A stretch of DNA of 31,763 bases from Oppiella nova. Taxonomy: Eukaryota; Arthropoda; Arachnida; Sarcoptiformes; Oppiidae. The stretch lies in NCBI GenBank assembly GCA_905397405.1, contig CAJPVJ010000203.1:1-31763 (forward strand), given 5' to 3'. Position numbers and translations under genes: made by a program. The notes under the pieces are model-generated. The model saw nothing but the letters and a program-made list of their open reading frames with translations, had not been told where the DNA came from and made no database searches. This document shows positions 12,246-26,268 of this stretch, piece after piece (position 1 is the stretch's first letter; every line of letters starts with the position of its first letter).

Positions 12246-14069
12246 GTCCAATAAAAATCACAACAATTTTATTGCCCTTTTCTATATCGTGTGTATGTGT
12301 GAGACAACTGTATAGAGAGTTCTAATGCAAAGCTAATTAGAAATTCGGGAACAGTTTTGTTGGGAATATATAACTAATTAATTGCATTAAAAACACGACA
12401 AAACTGCGGCCCTTTTGCTGGTGTTTCAGCCGAATCAAGCGAAACACTAATTGTGTTATTTTTCTCTCTCCATAGTTTGCAAATCAAAATAAATATTTTG
12501 TTAACAAAACAAGAGTAGTGTTGTCTCTCTTTAACTCTTGTCTCACGACTCCTCTGAAAACTCATAACATATTCGTTGGAAAAACAGATAATTAAAGTCT
12601 AATTGAAATGAGAGATTTCGCTGAAAAATTAGTTGTGCTTTGATTTATAAGACTTTTGATGGCATTTCTGGTACAATATATTCAGCGAAACACACGTCTC
12701 CCGAGGATTGCTATAAAACTAAAGCTATTTATTTATATTTCTCTCTTATATTCTATCTCTGCTTAACATATAATATAAAGTGAAAACACATCTCTCATAA
12801 TAACACACATCTATACTCTACTCTACTGTTGTATTCATTATTAACACAATTGACTTAAAACTTTTCATAACCGCTATACTCCTTAATATAATTTTCATTT
12901 AATTCACAATCTTTTCTAAACACTCTGTGTTTGGTTACGAAAAATTTTGATTACCAGATAAAAATATATTCATAAATATATGCATTGTTTGTATTGGCAG
13001 TGTTATTGCCCCTCAAACACTATTTCACTGCAACATAACAGTGTGTAAGCCTAAAGCCATTCGCGAATGATTACAACAAATATTATTATATTATTCTTTA
13101 TGACTGTTTTGAATGAAAATTGATGTTTTAGGAGTACTTCCCAATACAATATTGTGTAATTCAATTGCTTTTTGTTTCACTATATTTTCTTTAATATTGC
13201 TGTAAGAAATCATTTCTTTTGATTTATTCGTTGCAATGTTTTTCAAATTGTTATATATTTTCCAAAACAAATAATACACTTCAAAATGAGAAAACTTGAT
13301 TCACACACACAATGCAAATAAGTTATTCATATGATGTAGGTTATTTGTGTGAAATAAATATATAATTAACTCAAATACAAAAGTCTTTACGCTTTTAATT
13401 AGGGATGAGAGGCAGTCATTGGAAACGCAAACGAATGACAACTCATTTCAATATTCATTCGTTTGGAAAGTGTCTTGAATTTCAAACTATTTTCATAAAA
13501 ATTTGCCAAAAGTTTCACATTTCATCAAATTTGAGATATTATTATATAATTTTCGCTTTTCTCTAAAAAACTCATCTAAAGTTTACTTAAGTTATCATAA
13601 ACACTGTTTTTATATTGTCTAATGATTGACAGTAATTTGAATTATAAATTAATTTGTCTCAATAATTTATTTGTTATATATAAAAATGATTAATTAATTG
13701 TCAATTATTTTTCTATGTAATTATCTAGAGCTTAGAGTAATTATAAGATAATAAAATAACGATAATATCAGTAATAATCAGTTTAATGCACCCAATCTTA
13801 CGAAAAAATCTTATCACACAAAATATAATAATAATTTTGATATTGATTTTTAAAAACATTTCGTAAAAAAGTATATTAAAAATTGATAGCGAGATGAGGC
13901 AAATATATATATAGTGTTGTGTTTTTCTAGAAAAAAGTACTTCAACTCTAAAATATTATTAGGGTTTTGTAATTTTGCTCCCAGATATTTATTTTGTACC
14001 AAAACTTCTTGAGAGCAAATGATAAGAATTTTGAATTCGTATTTATATTGTATTAAATATACGATTGGT

Positions 14070-14108
<39 letters not shown>

Positions 14109-14821
14109 TGTGTAAACAAATAAGTATCTCATCCACCCATCCAACCACAAGCCCTTTGCCCATCTATTAATTGGATCTATCGGTTGAAAATATATATACA
14201 AAATATCAATAGATTTCTTTTGTTTTAGTATTAAAGTCAAAGTTGACTTAACTCTTGAAAAATAGCGTTCAATACTGAATATGATATGATATATAAAATA
14301 AATGTTTAGTCGAATAGAAATATATTTGTTGTCATATCTCTGGTAACGTATAATAATTTATTCATTGGAAAGACAAAAATCAATTGCATTTAATCATTGA
14401 TGCCTTCAATAGCGTTATATATTACGTACGGATATATGAGAATCACATTTATTGATCAATTCAAACCATAAATAATATGTCAGTTTTTGAACCCCTTCTG
14501 GGAGTTCACTGGAAGCTAATATTTGGCAAACATATTGTGAAAAATTGTAGATTTTAAATTTTATTTTGTATATGCCGTATAGATAAATATAAATGCTAGA
14601 TTGTATGGGTCGCAAACTTATAAATGCTATATTACCACAAGTATATACATTATTATAAACAACGATTTTAAATTTAAATGTTATAAATATTTGTGAATAA
14701 TTTATTAACTTCAGATTCTGTAAAGCCAACATTGAGTTTTGTCATCATTTAATAAAACATTTTCACACATTTTAATGTATTCAAAATATCCCCCACTAAT
14801 ACTATACATTTTACATACATT
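12241..14821. other. AT-rich non-coding DNA upstream of the Ig1 exon
   Basis: Probably the intron before the Ig1 exon. A signal-peptide exon is expected upstream of it but could not be identified. The minus-strand frame at 12374-12565 has no hydrophobic leader and no matching donor that I could see. Confidence 0.5.
14069..14104 (+). repeat. (TG)n microsatellite
   Basis: A run of TG units with one TA interruption near its start. The overlapping minus-strand frames with His/Thr runs are artefacts of this tract. Confidence 0.95.
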
Positions 14822-15979
14822 GTATTTACTGTATTATATATGATGCAAATTTATTCTGATACTCGGATTGGTAAACAAAATCTCAGTTGTATCGTGCCAA
14901 GACATAAGTTAGTGCACCAACTTTATCTAGTTAAAATATTATTAACTAGATCATAATCTTAAGAATGAGTGAATTGCATGTTACAATTCAAGATTTTTGG
15001 ATTAGGGTTTAGAAAAAAGTCTGATTGATTGGATTGAGTTTGAATTTTTTTATTAAATATGATTAGTTTACCCATTATATAGAATTTTTATAAATTATGG
15101 CATTAAATTATATTTGTTCAGATTTTTCCAATCTAATTAATTTAATTGATTGAATTCGCAATAACAGAAACATTTTTACAGTGTTATACTAAATGCAAAA
15201 CTCACAGTTAAAATTTATTTATTATAAAAAGTTTTATTGGTTATGCATTCATGTGATGTTTACATTGAGTTGTACAGAACATCCCTTGTATTCACTTTCA
15301 ATGCATTGCATTGTATTGCAAATGAGAGACTATTTTTGAGGCGACGGATAATTTTGATTTGCTTTGATAGTGAGTACAGATGTTGGAGTCAATACCACAA
15401 GTATTTACTGTATTATATATGATGCAAATTTATTCTGATACTCGGATTGGTAAACAAAATCTCAGTTGTATCGTGCCAAGACATAAGTTAGTGCACCAAC
15501 TTTATCTAGTTAAAATATTATTAACTATATCATAATCTTAAGAATGAGTGAATTGCATGTTACAATTCAAGATTTTTGGATTAGGGTTGAGAAAAAAGTC
15601 TGATTGATTGGATTGAGTTTGAATTTTTTTATTAAATATGATTAGTTTTCCCATTATATAGAATTTCTACAAATTATGGCATTAAATTATATTTTTTCAG
15701 ATTTTTTCCAATCTAATTAATTTAATTGATTGAATTCGCAATAACAGAAATATTTTTACAGTGTTATACTAAATGCAAAACTCACAGTTAAAATTTATTT
15801 ATTATACAAAATTTTATTGGTTATGCATTCATGTTATGTTTACATTGAGTTATACAGAACATCCCTTGTATTCACTTTCAATGCATTGCATTGTATTGCA
15901 AATGAGAGACTATTTTTGAGGCGACGGATAATTTTGATTTGCTTTGATAGTGAGTACAGATGTTGGAGTCAATACCACA
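14822..15979. repeat. About 579-bp tandem pair with exact 127-bp flanks (probable allelic bubble arms)
   Basis: Arm 1 is 14822-15399 and arm 2 is 15401-15979, with a single 'a' at 15400. The first 127 bases are identical (14822-14948 and 15401-15527), as are the last 127 (15273-15399 and 15853-15979). Between them I count about 11 substitutions and one single-base indel over roughly 324 bp. A short frame starting at the ATG at 15243 recurs in arm 2 only because the locus is represented twice. Confidence 0.88.
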
Positions 15980-16118
15980 AAAGCAAAACATGCCATTAGA
16001 TCGATTGACATGGGATCAAATACTGCATGTAATCCCATCAAAGGCATGTGAGGCCACAAATTAGCTCCGTTTCCATCAGTTTTTCCTCATTTCGGTTTTG
16101 GCTCTCGTTTTATAAACG

Positions 16119-16158
16119 AATGGATGGCAATGGATGGGAATGGAGGGGAATGGATGGC
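16119..16158 (+). repeat. 10-bp minisatellite, four units
   Basis: Four consecutive 10-mers of the form AATGGATGGC or AATGGATGGG, one with GAGG in place of GATG. This gives a local purine-rich patch. Confidence 0.85.
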
Positions 16159-17923
16159 CACACGTTTGGATGCTTTTGGATGCACTCAACTCACACACAA
16201 CAGCAGTAGTAAAACATTTCTTACATTATAGTCGACTATATGTAAGGATAGAGAACTCGATTATATTAGACATTAGATATCGTTGACTATAATGAGGTGA
16301 ACGCAACACATCATATCATATCATATTTCCATACAATCTCTGCCTTTCATGTGTACTCAATATCTGTATGGAGTGTATGTGCTCTCAAATTCTGGATATC
16401 TATTATGATTAAGCATTTTGGATGTGGATTATTATTTACATTTGTGATACTGTATTACATATGAAACACTGATCCAATCCCTTCTCATATTTAAACATTC
16501 ATTTCAAGTGTTGTCACACAATAGGAATTGAGTTTTAAAAAGTAAAAAACAAAAACATCACTTAAATATGCATTAGTTGCTGAAAATTGTTATATCGTTG
16601 CGATAAATGCTTTGCAATATAAGCCTTGCAATGTCTGTCAGTGTTTGATAGGTTTTCAAATGGGATCAAAAAGTTTTCATCTCTACCCTCCCCTTCACTG
16701 TAAAGTTCAGTACTTTTATACTAAAAATATATAAGTCTTATAAGAGGTCCACTTTATGTGATGTTGTGTTATGTTATTGTATAATACTTTCACTTTTCTG
16801 TTCTCCTTTTACTTAAAGTTCTGTTAACATTACATATCATATAATACATGAACACTACTATTGTTTTGTTAAAAGATTTCTCTTTTCGTCCAATTCTTGA
16901 AAATCTCACAAATATATAATATATAATATATAACTTATATATAAAGAAATCGCTCAAAAGATATCCAACAAATTCTGACTGTTTTCATATCTAATACACA
17001 GCAATATAAGTATTATTTGCAACGAAAGGCAAAAAATATATTAAAATTAATTTCGTTGAAAGTATTGTATTTCAAGACTCATATCAGAGCCGAACGTGAA
17101 GTGAAGAAAAAGGAAACAAAAATCAAAATAATATATATTTGTATTGAATTATGAAATGATATCTTTTCCGCGAATAGACGGTTGTATTGTATGTCCGAAA
17201 AATTTCTCAAATATTTGATGGATCGGCAAAATGTGTGCCTATTTTTGGTCTCGACTTTTAATATATCGACAAATAAGACACTCGAATGCAATCGATGTCA
17301 TTATTATTTAACATGCATTGTATAGCAAACTATCAGTTTATAACTAATAATCATAAATCAATACAAATCTAAATATCGATTGAATGCGGGATTTGTTGTG
17401 TTATTAAATGTGAATTTCGATGTCAATGTATAACTAAATGCCATTTAATACACAATTTTGAGTGGCATTTGGCACAGGAATAGGTTTGTGGTCTTATAGT
17501 TTGTCGAACTCAACAAAAGTGAATCAAAATCTTTATACCTTTCGGTGCAAAACGACTGGTAATGATAAGCCGAGTCTCAGACTGTAGTCATAGTGTATGA
17601 GAAGACATTACGGAATAAATAATGGCTTTCTATACATCAAAAGTGCTTATTCTTTCATATATGGAGTATATATATACGTATATAAAAGTGAGATATATTT
17701 ATATATAAGACATTTTGCTTTACATCCCTCGAGAATAATAACTCTAGTCGAGTGATAAGGCCTGGGATGAGGCCCTGAATCATGTCTTAAGTTGGCGAAA
17801 ATGGTCGGGCATTAGTGCTCACTTACTCCTTATGTTTATGTTATGTTAGAAATCAGTATTTTTTCCGTTGAATTCACTCTGTTTTAGACTTCACAAGAAT
17901 ATACATCTCAGAGATGCTGTACT

Positions 17924-17937
17924 GTATACTAGTATAC
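17924..17937. repeat. 14-bp perfect palindrome
   Basis: GTATACTAGTATAC reads the same on both strands. No function is assigned; short AT-rich palindromes are common in DNA of this composition. Confidence 0.8.
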
Positions 17938-18861
17938 GGTATGAGCGCCAGTGAGTCCGACACTGCCTTTTAGTTGTCAATTGAATTCAACCTAAACTAA
18001 TATAATTGAATGTCAATACATGTACTCTTTTTTCCATTCTCTGACTCCGATTCCCATCGGATTTTCAGTTCGGACTTTCCTTATGGCCTCACTTTCGCAC
18101 AGTTAGTATTTTTTAGTTGGCTTTGTTTGGCCTAACTTTACAAACACAGAGTGAGTGCCACACAATTGAATCGACTATTTCTCTCTACAACATTGCCATT
18201 CAATGCAATGGTAGGCAACTGTTAGGACTGACAGTCAAGACATTTGTTGTTAATTAAAATTAATGTTTTTTACACTTTTATACTCCCTTTTTATATACTG
18301 AATAACTGTGTCGACTATTTTTGTTTCATTATATCTTTTAAATCAATAATCGTTTTTCGTTTTATTTCTTGCGTTTTTCTCATGTGTTTTACATTCATTT
18401 TTTCCTAACATATAATTTGTATACAAAATGCAAAATACAAAAACAAGAGCTATTAAATGCAATAAATATGTATTACGGCAACTAATCATAAGTTTAATAA
18501 ATTGATAATTTATTAGATATAAAGTTGTTTTAACATTAATTTCAGTGATTATAACATGTGTTACAGAAAACGCGAAACAATAAAAAAGCCGAAGAAATAA
18601 ATAATATTTTGACTGATTTTCTCAGATAATTATTTGGCCAAAAAAATTGCTAGAAATAGTAGCGATATATAAGATCGCACTTAAAAACTTCATTCAAAAT
18701 TATACAGTTATTGAGAAATAAATTCAAAACGATTGGAGTATAAGTCTATGTAATACTAAATATTACTAATGATTGCTTTACGTGTTCACTCAACTGACTC
18801 ATTGCAAAAAAGCATTGCAATCATTATTATTATATTGAAATACTGTATTCTAGCTCCTCCA

Positions 18862-18895
18862 TCTCTCTCTCTCTCCCTCCCTCTCTCTCTCTCTC
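18862..18895 (+). repeat. (CT)n microsatellite, imperfect
   Basis: CT units interrupted by CCCTCC. Confidence 0.95.
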
Positions 18896-19099
18896 GCCCT
18901 CTCCTTAATACTCAAACTCAATACTAATATTTTTTGTCAGTTTGCTTATCGCAGACATTAATTCAGAGTCAGAAAAATTCATATCTTATATATTGGAGTG
19001 AAATATATTCCTATATTCTGTTGATTGCAATAAAGGAATTCAAAGCCTTTATGAAAAGGGACGCCAATAATACCTCTCAGGCTTTATATCCTCCGCACG

Positions 19100-20177
19100 A
19101 ATATAATGGCAAAGAATTTCTGTGCGTTTTTCATATGAAAAAATCGCGGCTTTATATACATCATCGACATTATGAACAGATTACCTAAAAAACAAGTCTT
19201 ATCTCAACATCGCTTGTTATGTATGTCTTTTAACACTCATTTGTGATATGAATAAAACGATAATTATCTGCCGTATAATATATGGATGCAAATTATTGAA
19301 GTGATTAAAATTGCAAATAAAAAAGTTAAGAACAACTTTATTGTATATATTTGTTGATAACACAATCAATTTTGTTTAAGAATAATAATACTGTTACGAC
19401 TAATACTATGTAAGGCATTTTCGGAGTGAATTTATAGAAGTTTACTATGAAAAAGGGAAATATTTTATCAAATTAGATGATTAAATGGAAATATTAAGCA
19501 TAAAAAAGTCGAGACACGCGATCCATAACTAAACCGTAAGTATTGATCGCAAATCCATATTTTAAGTAACAATGCATTCAATTGAGTCTCACTTTAGTAT
19601 TTCATATGCGAACCGATTTCGTGTCTAAAAACTTATTAAATATAATGGCAAAGAATTTCTGTGCGTTTTTCATATGAAAAAATCGCGGCTTTATATACAT
19701 CATCGACATTATGAACAGATTACCTAAAAAACAAGTCTTATCTCAACATCGCTTGTTATGTATGTTTTTAAACACTCATTTGTGATATGAATAAAACGAT
19801 AATTATCTGCCGTATAATATATGGATGCAAATTATTGAAGTGATTAAAATTGGAAATAAAAAAAGTTAAGAACAACTTTATTGTATATATTTGTTGATAA
19901 CACAATCAATTTTGTTTAAGAATAATAATACTGTTACGACTAATACTATGTAAGGCATTTTCGGAGTGAATTTATAGAAGTTGACTATGAAAAAGGGAAA
20001 TATTTTATCAAATTAGATGATTAAATGGAAATATTAAGCATAAAAAAGTGGAGACACGCGATCCATAACTAAACCGTAAGTATTGATCGCAAATCCATAT
20101 TTTAAGTAACAATGCATTCAATTGAGTCTCACTTTAGTATTTCATATGCGAACCGATTTCGTGTCTAAAAACTTATT
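19100..20177. repeat. About 539-bp tandem pair with exact 127-bp flanks (probable allelic bubble arms)
   Basis: Arm 1 is 19100-19637 and arm 2 is 19639-20177, with a single 'a' at 19638. The first 127 bases match (19100-19226 and 19639-19765), as do the last 127 (19511-19637 and 20051-20177). The 284-bp middle differs by about five substitutions and one single-base indel. This is the same construction as at 14.8 kb. Confidence 0.88.
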
Positions 20178-22862
20178 GAGTTTTACAGCAGTTTTACTTA
20201 AAATTTTTTGTACTGCACAATACATTTAGTGCATATAATGAGACAACTATTAACACAGAGTGAGTGTTATTGTAAAATATTATATGTAAGCAACGGATCG
20301 ACAATATAAATGGAAACTACAATAACTGTAACAAATTGTCCAATAAGTAGATCATTGACTGGACTACACCATTGAATGGGATGTATATAAAAAAATGTTA
20401 TTTTTAACAACAAAAAAGATGTAAATTTTGTTTTTAGTGAACAGAAATGCCATCAAAAATGTTTGAGTAATAAGTTTTTATTGCAATCGTTATCGATATT
20501 AATTTATGTGAATCTCTTCCGATAGAGACGAATGACAAATGATTGCAGACATGAAAATCAATGAGAATTGTACTGACAGTTCATTTTTTACACCATTTCT
20601 CTCTATATCATTGAGACTCGGAAAAGAAAAAGAGAGACTAAAAGTTTGGCTATTATTTGAAAAGAGCAGTGGATTTAATCAATTGAAGAATAAAAATAAT
20701 AATGCCATTCATATAAGAAATTGTTTTGAAAGAAACATAACTCAAAAACAGTCAAATGAATAATTGTTTAATATATTGTTGCAGAATATATAGTGTATAT
20801 TATATAATAATAAATATATAAATGAATACAAAGTTTTTTCATTCAATTCACTCACCAATAATTATAATAATTATGCAGAATATGTGTAGAAGTGAGTGAA
20901 GAGTTATGAATAGCATTGTGTGGGGTATGGTATGTATGGGTTATGCCGTGTGTTGAGCGCCAGCCGTTTGTATCGTGCGTTTGGTGCCAATGAATAGCAG
21001 ATTATTCTTCGCCTTTAATTAAGTCTCAAAAACTGCGCCCAAAAGAGGAGGTAATGAACAACTTCTGCTTGAAATGTCATTTTGTGGTCATGATTGCGAT
21101 GCTCTTCACCACCAAATCTGTCTCTTCTTATGGTAGATGTGCTCCTCTTCTCACTTCACAATCCCTTACCATTTACTGACACATTCACTGCCAGTCGCCG
21201 ATTATATTAGAAGTAGTTTTTTGTCTCTCAATTGGTGTGTCGTTTAAATGTAACAATCATTAAAATAATGTACTCAACAACTGTTGCAATAATGGCTCCA
21301 ATAATAAAAAAGACAATTTTTTCACACAATGCAAAACTCGGCGTCTCTCCTCTTCTTTCGCGCTATTCTTCATCACTGAATCGCTTCACACAAAGTGTTT
21401 CTTCATTTAAGAAGTTATACAATAGTATAGTGAGTGTGAGAGTAGAGTGAGAGGGAGGGAGAGAGAGAGAGTGGAGAGAAAAGAGTTGTGTTTTTCCAAT
21501 TTGTTAAACGTCTAATGAGAGTTAGTTTCACACAATTTCAAACATTAACCGAAATTTGAGTCAATTTTTCCTTTATTTCTTGTCTCCGCATTCACTCCTT
21601 TCTCTCGCACTGACTGTCTGTCTGTGTCTAAGAAATGGCACATCAAATAAATGGCCGAATATATAGAGAGAGGGAAAGAGTACAGAATATTCTCTGAATG
21701 GATTAGAAAAGAGAATATATACTAATAAAAGTAACTTTAATTTAAAGTTCCCACAAAAAGATTATGTTTATGCGATTGATTTGATAAATGTTCTCACTTT
21801 GAGATTATAGGCTATAATAAAGTATTGGAAAGAATAAATAAAAGTAAGAATATAAGCCAATAGAGGCAAAAAAGTCATGAATATAAGAGTTTATTTATTT
21901 TAATTTAATGTATCAATAAATAAATTGCATTCAATTCTTTGCTACAACATATAAGGCATACAATTTTATTACACTATTATTAGGAGAACACAAATAGAGA
22001 GTGAATACAAATGCAGTTCACAATTGCCTTTACATTGTGTTGCGGACACTAATTCTCTACATAATATACTCTCTATAATAGCCGTCCATTCCTATGGACA
22101 GACTTATCGCTCAAATCTCATGATATCATTCATTATGTTTAATATTTTATTAATTATTTATTAATGACTTTATAATAATGTGTTTATTCAGCAACTAGGA
22201 TAGAGTAGTGGGATTAAATACTAAAACAATTTTTCAAAATGGTAACATTCCGACACTCAAACTTTTTCTAAATGAACCGGTAAAAAACTCATTTTTGCAT
22301 GTTATAATTAACTAGCTCTAATTTTAAATTGATTTATATTCATTTTATTTACAATTAATTTATCTTTGCTCTAATTGCTATCAGATATAAATAATTGATT
22401 TTTCCGGCAAAACAATTATTAATATTGTTTTCTCGCAAAAACACAAATAGTAAACACAATTCCCAAACACTCTCTAACTCTCAAAACGACACAAAAATAT
22501 TCATTATTTAAATAAATGGACAGAAATACTACGGAATAAATATATTGCAATACATTTAGACAACGATTTAATGGCATAACTCGAGGCAAACGAAAAAATA
22601 TATATTTATATAAATATTCTGGGACAATAAATAATGGACAACAAGAAAAGATAAAATAATATATTATATAATTTACAACAAAAAACACACAAATATTCGT
22701 TACAATAAAAAGACTATAATAAATAGGATTTTCTTAATGTATAATAAAATATATGCAATAAAAAAGTTGTAAAGAATTGAATGCACAGAATATATGTATT
22801 TATATTCATAACAGTATTATTCATAATAATATTCTATCTATACTTACAGACAGTTAATGACG
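20178..22862. other. AT-rich non-coding DNA
   Basis: No gene recognised. The frames at 20539-20763 and 21232-21450 (plus) and 22419-22688 (minus) are AT-driven and lack recognisable domains. A GA-rich patch lies near 21.45-21.48 kb. Confidence 0.55.
21447..21480 (+). repeat. GA-rich low-complexity patch
   Basis: Imperfect GA and GGGA units; shorter and more degenerate than the other GA tracts. Confidence 0.8.
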
Positions 22863-23117
22863 ACAATCATTGGGAAACTAGTGATGTATTCAATCAAACG
22901 CTGATTAAATGAGTGGAGAATCTCGTGATTTGATTGTGGGGTACATTACAGTTGATGAGGCATAAGATGTGGACAGTTGTGTCACCATAAACAATCATTG
23001 GGAAACTAGTGATGTATTCAATCAAACGCTGATTAAATGAGTGGAGAATCTCGTGATTTGATTGTGGGGTACATTACAGTTGATGAGGCATAAGATGTGG
23101 ACAGTTGTGTCACCATA
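22863..23117. repeat. 127-bp perfect direct repeat with one-base spacer (probable assembly overlap)
   Basis: 22863-22989 and 22991-23117 are identical over exactly 127 bases and are separated by a single 'a' at 22990. The bases outside the match differ on both sides (g22862 versus a22990; a22990 versus t23118). This is the same structure as the pair at 3110-3364. Confidence 0.9.
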
Positions 23118-23376
23118 TAGTGTACAATTGGCACCACCAGAAGCCAACTCTCAAATGAGATGTTGAGATGTGTTTAAAAAGGAATCACGCGTTCGCTTAT
23201 ATACTCATACACTGTATGTGCCGTTCGTATGCATACCAACGCTACGGGCATACAGTGCTCGACACCAAATACAGTATAAATGCACCGTTAGTATGGTTTG
23301 TGCCGTTAGTCGTAAAGCATGGGTTAACAATGAAATATATAAATTCATGCGCTCTTTTGACGCCCAACACTCACTA

Positions 23377-23450
23377 TTCTCTCTCTCTCTCTCTCTCTCT
23401 CCCTCCGTCCCTCTCTCTCTCTCCTCTCTCTCTCTCTCCTCTCTCTCTCG
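23377..23450 (+). repeat. (CT)n microsatellite, compound
   Basis: A long CT array broken by CCCTCCGTCC and TCC units. Two overlapping plus-strand frames (146 and 97 codons) run through it and owe their Ser/Leu/Pro runs to it. Confidence 0.95.
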
Positions 23451-24392
23451 CCTTTGCCACTGATATGTGTTGTATGTGTTGTGTCAGAGAATGTGTGAGA
23501 ACTACAAGAATCTCAACGATTGCTTCACACGAATTCAGTGATAGCTCTCCTTATTCTTCGCTAATTTCCTATCAAGTGATCAAATTTGAGTTAAACACAA
23601 GTCTATAGTTTCAAGACTTTTACACAACATTTAAGTCATAGCATAGAATAGGTTTAAGAATCACAAAAAGTAATCACAGAATTATATAAAATATATTTTT
23701 ATAATTTTATTTAATACAAGACATGCATTTTTGGGTTTCTGCCAGTCATTAGCCAAAAGCAATGTATGATTTCACTCGTATTAACTATTTTTCTCATTCA
23801 AATGTCTAATACATTATACAAATATATATTAATAAATAGCAAAAAGTTTGAGAAAATTAGTGAAACATATTTTTTATTCTCCACTGAGAATACAATTTTC
23901 ATATTCTTTGCACAAAATTGTGAGCAAAAGAGAGAAAATCAATAAAAATCTTCTCTCATATAAAACTTATATTTATATGAAAGGATGAAAACTTTTTTGG
24001 GATAAATCGAAAATATCTTTCCTTTTTTCTGTAGACTTTATTGAAAGTAGAGTACAGTATGTGTTGGATATGTTGGATGTGTTGGAGTTAATACTTGCTT
24101 TCAATCGCATACATATTATTATTAAAGAAATATATATAACTGTGGGTTAAATGGGGGACAAAAAAGACGAGAGGAATAAGTCATATAATTTTTGCTCCAT
24201 TTTTTGTGTTGTTTTGTTGGCAATATTTAGATCTCTTATATGTTATTAATTTTAACGCTTCACTAGTCATGGGATCCTCTGCTCGAAGCAGATGTCACAT
24301 CAACTCAATGCTAACGATTAAAGTCTATTCCTTTTCCTTATGAAATAATTTCTTTTATATATCTAAACTATTTTACTTATCATTTATTCGTT

Positions 24393-24394
24393 GC

Positions 24395-24428
<34 letters not shown>
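24393..24428 (+). repeat. (CT)n microsatellite
   Basis: CT units with one CC interruption. Confidence 0.95.
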
Positions 24429-24615
24429 GACCAACAAAGCTAAATAAATTTGTGAACCAATTGGTTAGAAACGGAATGTGGCTGAAAGACTGAGATACCA
24501 GTGATTACTGTATTCTAATAATAAATAAAATAAACAAAATATTAGACACAACAGAACTAGAAATTAATTGAATTTTGATACACAAAAACAGAAAACTAAA
24601 AGAGCAAAATAGCAT

Positions 24616-24650
<35 letters not shown>
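24616..24650 (+). repeat. (GA)n microsatellite
   Basis: An uninterrupted GA run, less than 200 bp from a CT tract of similar length on the same strand. Confidence 0.95.
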
Positions 24651-24654
<4 letters not shown>

Positions 24655-25772
24655 GGTTATAGCCGTCCAAATCAATTATTTATCCGATATTTATAATAAA
24701 AAGAGCCCACAATCACAATGTGTTTAATTTTGGTTCACAACTATTAATGAAAGAATCATTTTCTTAGCGCACAATTCAATGGCAGAGATTATACTCCAAA
24801 TGTGACAAATGTGGTGACACTCACCTCAACCCGCAATACATTAAATGTTAATGACTTTCAACACAATTTATTTATCCGTTAACTTATATGTGACAGAATA
24901 ATGTAAATTATTTTTATATCTTTTTTATAAATACTTGTATTCAGTTAATACTTTTAAATATTTTATACATAATATTGCTAAATCAAAGTCAACACCAAAG
25001 GTGTCCAATAAATTAATATATTTATGTAGAGATTACTAAAACAGTGTTTGCATAATAATAATTTTATTGCTTTTATAGGTTTATAGCGTTGAAGTTAACA
25101 TCGTTTGTATACGTCTCTCAATCGCACATATTATGCAATCTATGCGTTGAATATTGAGTACGAATACGAGAAAAATCTAATCTAATGTCATATTATTAAT
25201 AGAGTATATATTGAATATAGAGTTGCATATAAGAGCGCCTGTATCTGGAAATTAATAGACTAAATAACACTTTGAAGGCATAAAACTTAAGACTCGGAGA
25301 CTGACTACAGAGAAAAGTGGAAAAGTTTTCATGTGATGTGCGGTCACGTAAATATTGACTTTATGTATATTAGACGGCAGAGTATGTGTTGGAAGTGGTG
25401 TTTGCAATACAACAAAAAACTTATGATCACTTAATTTAATTAAATAAAAACCCATCGACTATATGCATAAACAGTATAACACACTCTTATTTAAAAGTTT
25501 AATTAACTTTTATTAATGTTTTCCTTTTGAATTGCACTCAAATTGGGATAAAAACTAAATACAAACTTTGAGTCCAAGTATTGATTCTGTCGATGACTTG
25601 AGATGTGATTTCATCTCATATATGACTATATTTTTTGTTAAACAAATAAAATAAAAGATAATATGATTTAATGCTCTAAAAGGAAATTGAAGCTAATTTA
25701 GGACTTTCGTCAGTCAAATGGATAACACAAGTAATGTATCGATTGTACCCAAAATTTAGCTGCACTTTCATT

Positions 25773-25800
25773 GCTCTCTCTCTCTCTCTCTCTCTCTCTC
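25773..25800 (+). repeat. (CT)n microsatellite
   Basis: An uninterrupted CT run. Confidence 0.95.
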
Positions 25801-26224
25801 GTTTGGATGGCTTTTTATGATTAAGTGTACAATATTTCAGCCAACCCTATGAGCAGCTAAAACACAGCCATTGCTCAGTTAACTTACTTTAATAACAGAA
25901 TTGATTACTTAATTTAGAGCAGAGTTTTTAAAATATCAATTTGCAAATCATAATGAAATCACTTTTTAGGACAACACATCCATTTTCCAACAAATTAGTC
26001 CTAAATATGTACTCTTTTTACATATAAAATAATTGAATCTCAAACTTAGTATTATTATAACTTTAAATTATTTATAATTAATTGCATAACATTTTCAAAA
26101 CGACTTATCATTATACAAGAATAATCTATTAAATTATACTATTTTATTAAATTTAACAATACTAAGAATTTGTATATTAATCACATGAATAGCTTATATT
26201 TGTAATTATCATTAAATCACTTTT

Positions 26225-26227
<3 letters not shown>

Positions 26228-26265
<38 letters not shown>
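26228..26265 (+). repeat. (CT)n microsatellite
   Basis: An uninterrupted CT run of about 19 units. Confidence 0.95.

Positions 26266-26268
<3 letters not shown>

Larger units (their letters stand above)
15980..19099. other. AT-rich non-coding DNA
   Basis: It contains a four-unit 10-bp repeat (about 16.1 kb), a 14-bp palindrome (17.92 kb) and a CT tract (18.86 kb). The plus-strand frame at 18934-19188 overlaps the next duplicated locus, begins at a non-ATG codon and has no recognised domain. Confidence 0.55.
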